A DNA stretch of 64,000 bases. Source: Urechis unicinctus. Lineage: Eukaryota > Annelida > Polychaeta > Xenopneusta > Urechidae. Position numbers and translations under genes: made by a program. The notes beneath the pieces were generated by a model. That model was not told the origin of the DNA and did not search any database. It worked only from the letters and a program-made list of their open reading frames with translations. The stretch is from contig CM067350.1 in assembly GCA_034190875.2 (NCBI GenBank), positions 19,125,148-19,189,147 of the forward strand, written 5' to 3'. This document shows, one piece after another, positions 48,376 to 62,000 of this stretch. The number at the start of each line of letters is the position of its first letter. The first letter of the stretch is position 1.

Positions 48376-50062
48376 TTTTGCTGGAGTGGGGACTAGCCAG
48401 AGGAAAATAATGTCCTGGAGTAGAGTTGCTTATTCGATTGAAGTTTCAACAATGAAGCTCCTTGGAAATCTCTGTCTGAATCTTGTCCCTGACTAGATGG
48501 TCTCCCTATCTGACCCATCTATGTTCCCGGGGCTTCCTTTCCCGTCACCAGTCCTCATAATAGGCCAGGCTAAAACAATCCCCACTTGACACGACGGCTC
48601 CACTTGGAGGGTGAACCGACTTGCTAGCCAAGGCGGTAGGGATTGCTACCATCAGTGTTACACCCCTCCCAAAGAGTGGTGTGATGTAACCCGGGCTCTC
48701 GTGCTGATAATTAAAGGGGGTATGCTTTTAAAAACATGAGCCAGAATAGGCTTAAAACATACTCCCCAACCATAATTAAGTTGAACTTCCACTGTTCAAT
48801 CAATTTAGTAATTCACTTGAAGATTTAGTGAAAGGGTTTTTGGAATATGAGTAACAAAGTAAAGGGACAGCACATAAAGATGGATTATTGACGATGATGA
48901 GATTATAATAATTTTACAAAAAAGTGTTAGCTATGTATATGAATTGCGTAATAGTTATACAATATGGTTATCTATGGTGACATACTGAAATTTATATTTT
49001 AACATTAATCACATCCCACAGTATTACTCCGCACTAAAACCCCATGGGGAAAAAGCGATGAGCCTATACTTGACAATGGTGAAATAACTTATTGTTGCTA
49101 ATTTAATTTTGGAAGAATTTAACTAATGTTACAGAAATTATTCTATATACAATAACACTGGTCAAATGCCATGAAAATTATTAAAGTTGATGATTGTGGA
49201 TGCCGTATTAGGTTCGCCAGGTGTCGCTTGAGGGGAGTGGTGTGCGTTATCCGACGCCTGGTTGAGCCATGGTGCGTCTCTACTGTATCCTTGGTCAGGA
49301 GACGTAAGCTTTGGCTACAAGGTGTTGGCGCGTCAGGTGAAGGCGCTATCTGCCTCTTGTATGGCGTAAATATACCTGGGAACAAATGAACTTACGCAGC
49401 GATCAGTGTGCCTTGATAATATGCTACATGAATTATACAAAAACGAGAAAGATAATGAGTGCTCAGTGTGGTAAATGTGCATGAGTAACTAATGTGTAAT
49501 ATCATGACATCAATGTGTTCAGTGACGATACATTAAACCATGATTTATTGTCATTTTGCGTAGGGAGATTGAATGCGTGGTAAAGAGTCAATTAGTGGCT
49601 CGAGATGGAGAGCGTGGTGGCGAATCTGAGCGACATGGGGGTGGGCGAGATTTTGGCGTCGATAACTCCGAATTTACGTACGGAGGCGGCTGGTGGGGCG
49701 TGGTTGTTGGCGGGAGTAGCTCCGCAAGTGGTGCTGTTGTAGGTGGGTGTGTATCAATAGCGCATGTTGCACATGTTTGAGGAGTGTTAATATCCATGTT
49801 GGAGATGATTGCGGAAGAATGATTGTCGCTGCCACCAGGTAGAATGTTAGTGGAAATAGAATTTCGTTATCGAAAATCTTTCTGACAGCGTATTTTCGGG
49901 AAAGAGGGATATAGACTATGGAAGGGAGCGTGAGCGTGTGGTGGATTGGACCTACGGGGTAACCAAGGTGAGCACTCCAATTGAGTTGGAGTATATCTCT
50001 TAAGATGTATCCATGGATATGATGGTAATCTACGCCTGAAAACTTTGTTATTTGCTTTTCTA
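48376..50062. other. Non-coding stretch with one foldback
   Basis: No gene recognised. An imperfect foldback at 48716-48768 has arms ggggtatgcttttaa and ttaaaacatactcccc. A frame of about 70 codons at 49556-49780 is rich in Gly and looks like low-complexity sequence. No further RPL4 exons. Confidence 0.45.
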
Positions 50063-53000
50063 TATTGTTACCATCTTATGACATCTTTGTAGCTACACTT
50101 GGTCCATCATATGACAGCCATATGGCTGCATAGGTTCCATCTTAGAACAGCTTAGGGTATACTTTTCGCCCATGTTGTAACAGCATTGTGGCTATTTTGG
50201 TTCCATTTCATAACAGCATTGTGGCTATATAGGTTCCATCTTATGACATCTTTGTAGCTACACTTGTTCCATCGCATGACAGCCATGTGGCTTCATTGGT
50301 TCGATCAAGAATCAGCCTAGTGACTACATTTGTTTCATGTTGTAACAGCATTGTGGCTATTTTGGTTCCATTTTTAGCAGCATTGTGGCTATATAGGTTC
50401 CATCTTATGACATCTTTGTAGCTACACTTGTTCCATCGCATGACAGCCATGTTGCTTCATTGATTCGATCAAGAATCAGCCTAGTGGCTATATTTGTTTC
50501 ATGTTGTAACAGCATTGTGGCTATTTGGTTCAATTTTAAGCAGCATTGTGGCTATATTGTTACCATCTTATGACATCTTTGTAGCTACACTTATTCCATC
50601 ATATGATAGCCATGTCGCTACATTGGTTCCATCTTAGAACAGCCTCATGGATACTTTTCTTCCATGTTGTAAGAGCATTGTGGCTATTTTGGCTCAATTT
50701 TAAGCAGCATTGTGGCTATATTGTTACCTTCTTATGACACCTTTGTGGCGAAACATGTTCCATCACATGACCGCCATGTGGCTACAATGGTTCAATCATG
50801 AAACAGCCTAGTGGATACATTTCTTTGATGTTGAAATAGCATTATGGCTATTTTGGTTCCATTTCATAACAGCATTGTGTCTATATTGGTTCCATCTTAT
50901 GACATCTTTGTAGCTACACTTGTTCCATCGCATGACTGTCATGTGGCTTCATTGATTCGATTAAGAATCAGCCTAGTGGCTATATTTGTTTCATGTTGAA
51001 ATAGCATTATGGCTATTTTGGTTCCATTTCATAACAACATTGTGTCTATATTGGTTCCATCTTATGACATCTTTGTAGCTACACTTGTTCCATCATATGA
51101 TAGCCATGTCGCTACATTGGTTTTCATCTTAGAACAGCCTCATGGATACTTTGCTTCATGTATTTTGGTTCAATTTTAAGCAGCATTGTAGCTATATTGT
51201 TATCATCTTATGACATCTTTGTAGCGAAAATGTTCCATCATATGACAGCCATGTGGCTGCATTGGTTCCATCTTAGAAACAGCATAATGCTACTTTTCCA
51301 TGTTGAAACAGCATTGTGGCTATTTTGGTTCCATTTCATAACAGCATTGTGGCTATATTGGTTCCATCTTATGACATCTTTGTAGCTACACTTGTTCCAT
51401 CGCATGACTGCCATGTGGCTTCATTGATTCGATAAGAATCAGCCTAGTGGCTATATTTGTTTCATGTTGTAACAGCATTGTGGCTATTTGGTTCAATTTT
51501 AAGCAGCATTGTGGCTATATTGTTACCATCTTATGACATCTTTGTAGCTACACTTGTTCCATCATATGATAGCCATGTCGCTACATTGGTTCCATCTTAG
51601 AACAGCCTCATGGATACTTTTCTTCCATGTTGTAAGAGCATTGTGGCTATTTTGGCTCAATTTTAAGCAGCATTGTGGCTATATTGTTACCTTCTTATGA
51701 CATCTTTGTAGCGAAACATGTTCCATCACATGACCGCCATGTGGCTACAATGGTTCAATCATGAAACAGCCTAGTGGATACATTTGTTTGATGTTGAAAA
51801 AGCATTATGGCTCTTTTGGTTCCATTTCATAACAGCATTGTGTCTATATTGGTTCCATCTTATGACATCTTTGTAGCTACACTTGTTCCATCGCATGACT
51901 GTCATGTGGCTTCATTGATTCGATTAAGAATCAGCCTAGTGGCTATATTTGTTTCATGTTGTAACAGCATTGTGGCTATTTTGGTTCAATTTTAAGCAGC
52001 ATTGTGGCTATATTGTTACCATCTTATGACATCTTTGTAGCTACACTTGTTCCATCATATGACAGCCATGTCGCTACATTGGTTCCATCTTAGAACAGCC
52101 TCATGGATACTTTTCTTCCATGTTGTAAGAGCATTGTGGCTATTTTGGTTCAATTTTAAGCAGCATTGTAGCTATATTGTTATCATCTTATGACATCTTT
52201 GTAGCGAAAATGTTCCATCATATGACAGCCATGTTGCTGCATTGGTTCCATCTTAGAACAGCATAATGATTACTTTTCCATGTTGTGACAGCAATGTGGC
52301 TATTTTGGTTCCATTTCATAGCAGCAATGTGGCTATATAGGTTCCATCTTATGATATCTTTGTAGCTACACTTGTTCCATCACATGACAGCCATGTCGCT
52401 GTATTGGTACCATCTTAGAACAGCCTCGTGGTTACTTTTCTTCCATGTTGTAAGAGCATTGTGGCTATTTTGGCTCAATTTTAAGCAGCATTGTGGCTAT
52501 ATTGTTACCTTCTTATGACATCTTTGTGGCGAAACATGTTCCATCACATGACCGCCATGTGGCTACAATGGTTCAATCATGAATCAGCCTAGTGGCTATA
52601 TTTGTTTCATGTTGAAATAGCATTATGGCTCTTTTGGTTCCATTTCATAACAGCATTGTGTCTATATTGGTTCCATCTTATGACATCTTTGTAGCTACAC
52701 TGTTCCATCGCATGACTGTCATGTGGCTACATTGATTCGATTAAAATCAGCCTAGTGGCTATATTTGTTTTTCATGTTGAAACAGCATTGTGGCTATTTT
52801 GGTTCATTTTTTAACAGCATTGTGTCTATATTGGTTCCATCTTATGACATCTTTGTAGCTACACTTGTTCCATCATATGACTGTCATGTGGCTTCATTGA
52901 TTCGATCTAAGAATCAGCCTATGGATACTTTGTTTCATGTTGTACAGCATTGTGACTATTTTGGTTCAATTTTAAGCAGCAGCTATATTGTTCCATCTTA

Positions 53001-56000
53001 TATCTTTGTGTTCCATCTTATGACATCTGCTTGTAGCTACAGCTTGTCCATCATATTGTGCTAGCCATTTGTCGCACATTGTGGTTCCATCTTAGACATC
53101 TTTGTAACAGTTCCATCATGACAGCCATTACTTTTCATTGATTCGATAGAATCATGTTGCTATTTTTGTTTCATGTTGTAACAGCATTGTGGCTATTTTG
53201 GTTCAATTTTAAGCAGCATTGTAGCTATATTGTTATCATCTTATGACATCTTTGTAGCGAAAATGTTCCATCATATGATAGCCATGTCGCTATTGTTCCA
53301 TGTTGCTGATACTTTTTCTTTTGGTTCCATTTTGGATTTTAACAGCATTGTGCTATATGGTTCCATCTTATGACATCTTTGTGACAGCAATGCCATGTGC
53401 TATCGATTTGGTTCCATTTTTCATAGTGCAACAGCAATGTGGCTATTTAGGTTCATTTCATAGCAGCATCTTATGTTCCATCTTATATCTTTGTAGCTAC
53501 ACTTGTTCCATCACATGACAGCCATGTCGCTGTATTGGTACCATCTTAGAACAGCCTCGTTGTTACTTTTCTTCCATGTTGTAAGAGCATTGTGGCTATT
53601 TTGGCTCAATTTTAAGCAGCATTGTGGCTATATTGTTACCTTCTTATGACATCTTTGTGGCGAAACATGTTCCATCACATGACCGCCATGTGGCTACAAT
53701 GGTTCAATCATGAATCAGCCTAGTGGCTATATTTGTTTCATGTTCAAATAGCATTATGGCTCTTTTGGTTCCATTTCATAACAGCATTGTGTCTATATTG
53801 GTTCCATCTTATGACATCTTTGTAGCTACACTTGTTCCATCGCATGACTGTCATGTGGCTACATTGATTCGATTAAAAATCAGCCTAGTGGCTATATTTG
53901 TTTCATGTTGAAATAGCATTATGGCCATTTTGGTTCCATTTCATAACAGCATTGTGTCTATATTGGTTCCATCTTATGACATCTTTGTAGCTACACTTGT
54001 TCCATCGCATGACTGTCATGTGGCTTCATTGATTCGATTAAGAATCAGCCTAGTGGACTATATTTGTTTCATGTGAAATAGCATTGTATATTTTGTTTCA
54101 TGTTGTAACAGCATTTGTGATCTATGACATCTTTGTGGTTCCATCATGACTGCAGCCATGTTTCATTGATTCGATTAAGAATCACTTAGTGGCTATATTT
54201 GTTTCATGTGTAACAGCATGGTTATGACATTGTGGCTTTGTTAGCATCTTATGACATCTTTGTTACACTTGTTCCATCATATGATAGCCATGTCGCTACA
54301 TTGGTTTCATCTTAGAACAGCCTCATGGATACTTTTCTTCCATGTTGTAAGAGCATTGTGGCTATTTTGGTTCAATTTTAAGCAGCATTGTAGCTATATT
54401 GTTATCATCTTATGACATCTTTGTAGCGAAAATGTTCCATCATATGACAGCCATGTTGCTGCATTAGTTCCATCTTAGAACAGCATAATGATTACTTTTC
54501 CATGTTGTGACAGCATTGTGACTATTTTGGTTCCATTTATAGCAGCATTGTGGCTATATAGGTTCCATCTTATGACATCTTTGTAGCTACACTTGTTCCA
54601 TCGCATGACAGCCATGTTGCTTCATTGATTCGATCAAGAATCAGCCTAGTGGCTATATTTGTTTCATGTTGTAACAGCATTGTGGCTATTTGGTTCAATT
54701 TTGAGCAGCATTGTGGCTATATTGTTACCATCTTATGACATCTTTGTAGCTACACTTATTCCATCATATGATAGCCATGTCGCTACATTGGTTCCATCTT
54801 AGAACAGCCTCATGGATACTTTTCTTCCATGTTGTAAGAGCATTGTGGCTATTTTGGCTCAATTTTAAGCAGCATTGTGGCTATATTGTTACCTTCTTAT
54901 GACATCTTTGTGGCGAAACATGTTCCATCACATGACCGCCATGTGGCTACAATGGTTCAATCATGAAACAGCCTAGTGGATACATTTCTTTGATGTTGAA
55001 ATAGCATTATGGCTATTTTGGTTCCATTTCATAACAGCATTGTGTCTATATTGGTTCCATCTTATGACATCTTTGTAGCTACACTTGTTCCATCGCATGA
55101 CTGTCATGTGGCTTCATTGATTCGATTAAGAATCAGCCTAGTGGCTATATTTGTTTCATGTTGAAACAGCATTGTGGCTATTTTGGTTCCATTTCATAAG
55201 CAGCATTGTGCTATATTGTTTCCATCTTATGACATCTTTGTAGCTACACTTGTTCCATCGCATGACTGCCATGTGGCTCATTGGTTCGATTAAGAATCAG
55301 CCTAGTGGATACTTTTCTTCCATGTTTTCATGTTTTTGGCTCAATTTAAGCAGCATTGTGGCTATTTGGTTCCATTTCATAACAGCATTGTGGTCTATAT
55401 ATGGTTCCATCTTATGATATCTTTGTAGCTACACTTGTTCCATCGCATGACTGTCATGTGGCTATGACATCTCATTGATTCATCACATTAAGAATCAGCC
55501 TAGTGGCTACATTTGTTTATTTTTTTCATGTTGTAACAGCATTGTGGCTATTTTGGTTCCATTTAAGCAGCATTGTGGCTATATTGTTACCATCTTATGA
55601 CATCTTTGTAGCTACACTTGTTCCATCACATGATAGCCATGTCGCTACATTGGTTCCATCATAGAATCAGCCTAGTGGCTATATTTTTCATGTTGAAATA
55701 GCATTGTGGCTATTTTGGTTCCATTTCATAAGCAGCATTGTAGCTATATTGGTTCCATCTTATGACATCTTTGTAGCTACAAATGTTCCATCGCATGACA
55801 GCCATGTGGCTACATTGTTCGATTAAGAATCAGCCTAGTGGCTATATTTGTTTCATGTTGAAACAGCATTGTGGCTATTTTGGTTCCATTTCATAGCAGC
55901 AATGTGGCTATATAGGTTCCATCTTATGACATCTTTGTAGCTACACTTGTTCCATCACATGACAGCCATGTCGCTCATTGGTTCCATCTTAGAAACAGCC

Positions 56001-59000
56001 TCGTGGATACTTTTCTTCCATGTTGTAAGAGCATTGTGGCTATTTTGGTTAATTTTAAGCAGCATTGTGGCTATATTGTTACCATCTTATGACATCTTTG
56101 GCGAAACATGTTCCATCACATGACCGCCATGTGGTGGCTACAATGGTTCAATCATGAATCAGCCTAGTGGCTATATTTTTGTTTCATGTTGAAATAGCAT
56201 TGTGGCTATTTTGGTTCCATTTCATAGCAGCATTGTGTCTATATGGTTCCATCTTATGACATCTTTGTAGCTACACTTGTTCCATCGCATGACTGTCATG
56301 TGGCTACATTGATTCGATTAAAAATCAGCCTATGGCTATATTTGTTTCATGTTGAAATAGCATTATGGCTATTTTGGTTCCATTTCATAAACAGCATTGT
56401 GGCTATATTGTTCCATCTTATGACATCTTTGTAGCTACACTTGTTGTTCCATCGCATGACTGTCATGTGGCTACATTGATTTCAATCAAGAATCAGCCTA
56501 GTGGCTATATTTGTTTCATGTTGAAATAGCATATGGCTATTTTGGTTCCATTCTAACAGCATTGTGTCTATTGGTTCCATCTTATGACATCTTTGTAGCT
56601 ACACTTGTTCCATCGCATGACTGTCATGTGGCTTCATTGATTCGATTAAGAATCAGCCTAGTGGCTATATTTGTTTCATGTTGTAACAGCATTGTGGCTA
56701 TTTGGTTCAATTTTAAGCAACATTGTGGCTATATTGTTACCATCTTATGACATCTTTGTAGCTACACTTGTTCCATCATATGAGAGCCATGTCGCTACAT
56801 TGGTTCCATCTTAGAACAGCCTCATGGATACTTTTCTTCCATGTTGTAAGAGCATTGTGACTATTTTGGTTCAATTTTAAGCAGCATTGTAGCTATATTG
56901 TTATCATCTTATGACATCTTTGTAGCGAAAATGTTCCATCATATGACAGCCATGTTGCTGCATTGGTTCCATCTTAGAACAGCATAATGATTACTTTTCC
57001 ATGTTGTGACAGCATTGTGACTATTTTGGTTCCATTTATAGCAGCATTGTGGCTATATAGGTTCCATCTTATGACATCTTTGTAGCTACACTTGTTCCAT
57101 CGCATGACTGCCATGTGGCTTCATTGATTCGATCAAGAATCAGCCTAGTGGCTATATTTGTTTCATGTTGTAACAGCATTGTGGCTATTTGGTTCAATTT
57201 TAAGCAGCATTGTGGCTATATTGTTACCATCTTATGACATCTTTGTAGCTACACTTGTTCCATCATATGATAGCCATGTCGCTACATTGGTTTCATCTTA
57301 GAACAGCCTCATGGATACTTTTCTTCCATGTTGTAAGAGCATTGTGGCTATTTTGGTTCAATTTTAAGCAGCATTGTAGCTATATTGTTATCATCTTATG
57401 ACATCTTTGTAGCGAAAATGTTCCATCATATGACAGCCATGTTGCTGCATTGGTTCCATCTTAGAACAGCATAATGATTACTTTTCCATGTTGTGACAGC
57501 AATGTGGCTATTTTGGTTCCATTTCATAGCAGCAATGTGTCTATATAGGTTCCATCTTATGATATCTTTGTAGCTACACTTGTTCCATCACATGACAGCC
57601 ATGTCGCTGTATTGGTACCATCTTAGAACAGCCTCATGGATACTTTTCGTCAATGTTGTAAGAGCATTGTGGCTATTTTGGCTCAATTTTAAGCAGCATT
57701 GTGGCTATATTGTTACCTTCTTATGACATCTTTGTGGCGAAACATGTTCCATCACATGACCGCCATGTGGCTACAATGGTTCAATCATGAATCAGCCTAG
57801 TGGCTATATTTGTTTCATGTTCAAATAGCATTATGGCTCTTTTGGTTCCATTTCATAACAGCATTGTGTCTATATTGGTTCCATCTTATGACATCTTTGT
57901 AGCTACACCTGTTCCATCGCATGACTGTCATGTGGCTACATTGATTCGATTAAAAATCAGCCTAGTGGCTATATTTGTTTCATGTTGAAATAGCATTATG
58001 GCCATTTTGGTTCCATTTCATAACAGCATTGTGTCTATATTGGTTCCATCTTATGACATCTTTGTAGCTACACTTGTTCCATCGCATGACTGTCATGTGG
58101 CTACATTGATTCAATTAAGAATCAGCCTAGTGACTATATTTGTTTCATGTTGAAATAGCATTGTGGCTATTTTGGTTCCATTTCATAACAGCATTGTGTC
58201 TATATTGGTTCCATCTTATGACATCTTTGTAGCTACACTTGTTCCATCGCATGACTGTCATGTGGCTTCATTGATTCGATTAAGAATCAGCTTAGTGGCT
58301 ATATTTGTTTCATGTTGTAACAGCATTGTGACTATTTGGTTCAATTTTAAGCAGCATTGTGGCTATATTGTTACCATCTTATGACATCTTTGTAGCTACA
58401 CTTGTTCCATCATATGATAGCCATGTCGCTACATTGGTTTCATCTTAGAACAGCCTCATGGATACTTTTCTTCCATGTTGTAAGAGCATTGTGGCTATTT
58501 TGGTTCAATTTTAAGCAGCATTGTAGCTATATTGTTATCATCTTATGACATCTTTGTAGCGAAAATGTTCCATCATATGACAGCCATGTTGCTGCATTGG
58601 TTCCATCTTAGAACAGCATAATGATTACTTTTCCATGTTGTGACAGCATTGTGACTATTTTGGTTCCATTTATAGCAGCATTGTGGCTATATAGGTTCCA
58701 TCTTATGACATCTTTGTAGCTACACTTGTTCCATCGCATGACAGCCATGTTGCTTCATTGATTCGATCAAGAATCAGCCTAGTGGCTATATTTGTTTCAT
58801 GTTGTAACAGCATTGTGGTTATTTGGTTCAATTTTGAGCAGCATTGTGGCTATATTGTTACCATCTTATGACATCTGTGTAGCTACACTTATTCCATCAT
58901 ATGATAGCCATGTCGCTACATTGGTTCCATCTTAGAACAGCCTCATGGATACTTTTCTTCCATGTTGTAAGAGCATTGTGGCTATTTTGGCTCAATTTTA

Positions 59001-62000
59001 AGCAGCATTGTGGCTATATTGTTACCTTCTTATGACATCTTTGTGGCGAAACATGTTCCATCACATGACCGCCATGTGGCTACAATGGTTCAATCATGAA
59101 ACAGCCTAGTGGATACATTTCTTTGATGTTGAAATAGCATTATGGCTATTTTGGTTCCATTTCATAACAGCATTGTGTCGATATTGGTTCCATCTTATGA
59201 CATCTTTGTAGCTACACTTGTTCCATCGCATGACTGTCATGTGGCTTCATTGATTCGATTAAGAATCAGCTTAGTGGCTATATTTGTTTCATGTTGTAAC
59301 AGCATTGTGAATATTTGGTTCAATTTTAAGCAGCATTGTAGCTATATTGTTATCATCTTATGACATTTTTGTAGCGAAAATGTTCCATCATATGACAGCC
59401 ATGTTGCTGCATTGGTTCCATCTTAGAACAGCCTCATGGATACTTTTCTTCCATGTTGTAAGAGCATTGTGGCTATTTGGCTCAATTTTAAGCAGCATTG
59501 TGGCTATATTGTTACCTTCTTATGACATCTTTGTGGCGAAACATGTTCCATCACATGACCGCCATGTGGCTACAATGGTTCAATCATGAATCAGCCTAGT
59601 GGCTATATTTGTTTCATGTTGTGACAGCAATGTGGCTATTTTGGTTCCATTTCATAGCAGCAATGTGTCTATATAGGTTCCATCTTATGATATCTTTGTA
59701 GCTACACTTGTTCCATCACATGACAGCCATGTCGCTGTATTGGTACCATCTTAGAACAGCCTCGTGGATACTTTTGTTTCCATGTTGTAAGAGCATTGTG
59801 GCTATTTTGGCTCAATTTTAAGCAGCATTGTGGCTATATTGTTACCATCTTATGACATCTTTGTAGCGAAACATGTTCCATCACATGACCGCCATGTGGC
59901 TACAATGGTTCAATCAAGATCAGCCTAGTGGCTATATTTGTTTCATGTTGAAATAGCATTATGGCTATTTTGGTTCCATTTTAAGCAGCATTGTGTCTAT
60001 ATAGGTTCCATCTTATGACATCTTTGTAGCTACACTTGTTCCATCGCATGACAGCCATGTGGCTACATTGTTTCATCTTAAAACAGCCTAGTGGCTATAC
60101 TTTTGTTTTCATGTTGTAACAGCATTGTGGCTATTTTGGTTCCATTTTAAGCAGCATTGTGGCTATATTGGTTCCATCTTATGACATCTTTGTAGCTACA
60201 CTTGTTCCATCGCATGACAGCCATGTTGCTTCATTGGTTTCGATCTTAGAACAGCCTAGTGGCTATACTTTGTTTCATGTTGTGGCAGCATTGTGGCTAT
60301 TTTGGTTCCATTTCATAACAGCATTGTGTCTATATTGGTTCCATCTTATGACATCTTTGTAGCTACACTTGTTCCATCACATGACCGCCATGTGGCTACA
60401 TTGTCATTAGAACAGCCTAGTGGATACATTTTAAATCAGCAGCATTGTGGCTATTTTGTTTTCCATTTTATAACAGCATTGTGGCTATTGGTTCCATTTT
60501 ATGACATCTTTGTAGCTACACTTGTTCCATCATATGATGCCTTTGTGGCTACACTTATTGTTTCAAAATCAGCATAGTGGCATGGTTTCATGTTGAAATG
60601 CTATGGATTACTTTTGTTTCATGTTGTAAGAGCATTGTGGCTATTTTTTTGGTTCCATTTCATAACAGCATTGTGTCTATATTGGTTCCATCTTATGACA
60701 TCTTTGTAGCTACACTTGTTCCATCGCATGACTGTCATGTGGCTTTCATAAGAATCAGCCTAGTGGATATATTTGTTTCATGTTCAGCTATTTTGGCTAT
60801 ATTTGTTTCCATGTTGACATAACAGCTACACTTGTTGTGACTATTTGGTTTCATTTTCGATTTAAGCAGCATTGGCTATATATTGTTTCATCTTATGACA
60901 TCTTTGTAGCTGTGGCTATATTGTTCCATCTTATGACATCTTTGTAGCTACACTTGTTCCATCATATTCATGTCGCCATTTAGCTACATCTTAGAACAGC
61001 CTCATGGATATTTTTTTCTTCCATGTTGTAAGAGCATTGTGGCTATTTTGGTTCAATTTTAAGCAGCATTGTGGCTATATTGTTATCATCTTATGACATC
61101 TTTGTAGCGAAAATGTTCCATCACATGACCGCCATGTTGCTACATTGGTTCCATCTTAAACAGCCTAGTGGATATATTTTTCCATGTTGAAAACAGCATG
61201 GCTCTTTTGGTTCCATTTCATAGCAGCATTGGGTCTATATTGGTTCCATCTTATGACATCTTTGTAGCTACACTTGTTCCATCGCATGACTGTCATGTGG
61301 CTTCATTGATTCGATTAAGACTCAGCCTAGTGGCTATATTTGTTTCATGTTGTAACAGCATTGTGGCTATTTGGGTTCAATTTTAAGCAACATTGTGGCT
61401 ATATTGTTACCATCTTATGACATCTTTGTAGCTACACTTGTTCCATCATATGATAGCCATGTCGCTACATTGGTTCCATCTTAGAACAGCCTCATGGATA
61501 CTTTTCTTCCATGTTGTAAGAGCATTGTGACTATTTTGGTTCAATTTTAAGCAGCATTGTAGCTATATTGTTATCATCTTATGACATCTTTGTAGCGAAA
61601 ATGTTCCATCATATGACAGCCATGTTGCTGCATTGGTTCCATCTTAGAACAGCATAATGATTACTTTTCCATGTTGTGTAACAGCATTGTGGCTATTTTG
61701 GTTCCATTTATAGCAGCATTGTGGCTATATAGGTTCCATCTTATGACATCTTTGTAGCTACACTTGTTCCATCGCATGACAGCCATGTTGCTTCATTGAT
61801 TCGATCAAGAATCAGCCTAGTGGCTATATTTGTTTCATGTTGTAACAGCATTGTGGTTATTTGGTTCAATTTTGAGCAGCATTGTGGCTATATTGTTACC
61901 ATCTTATGACATCTTTGTAGCTACACTTATTCCATCATATGATAGCCATGTCGCTACATTGGTTCCATCTTAGAACAGCCTCATGGATACTTTTCTTCCA

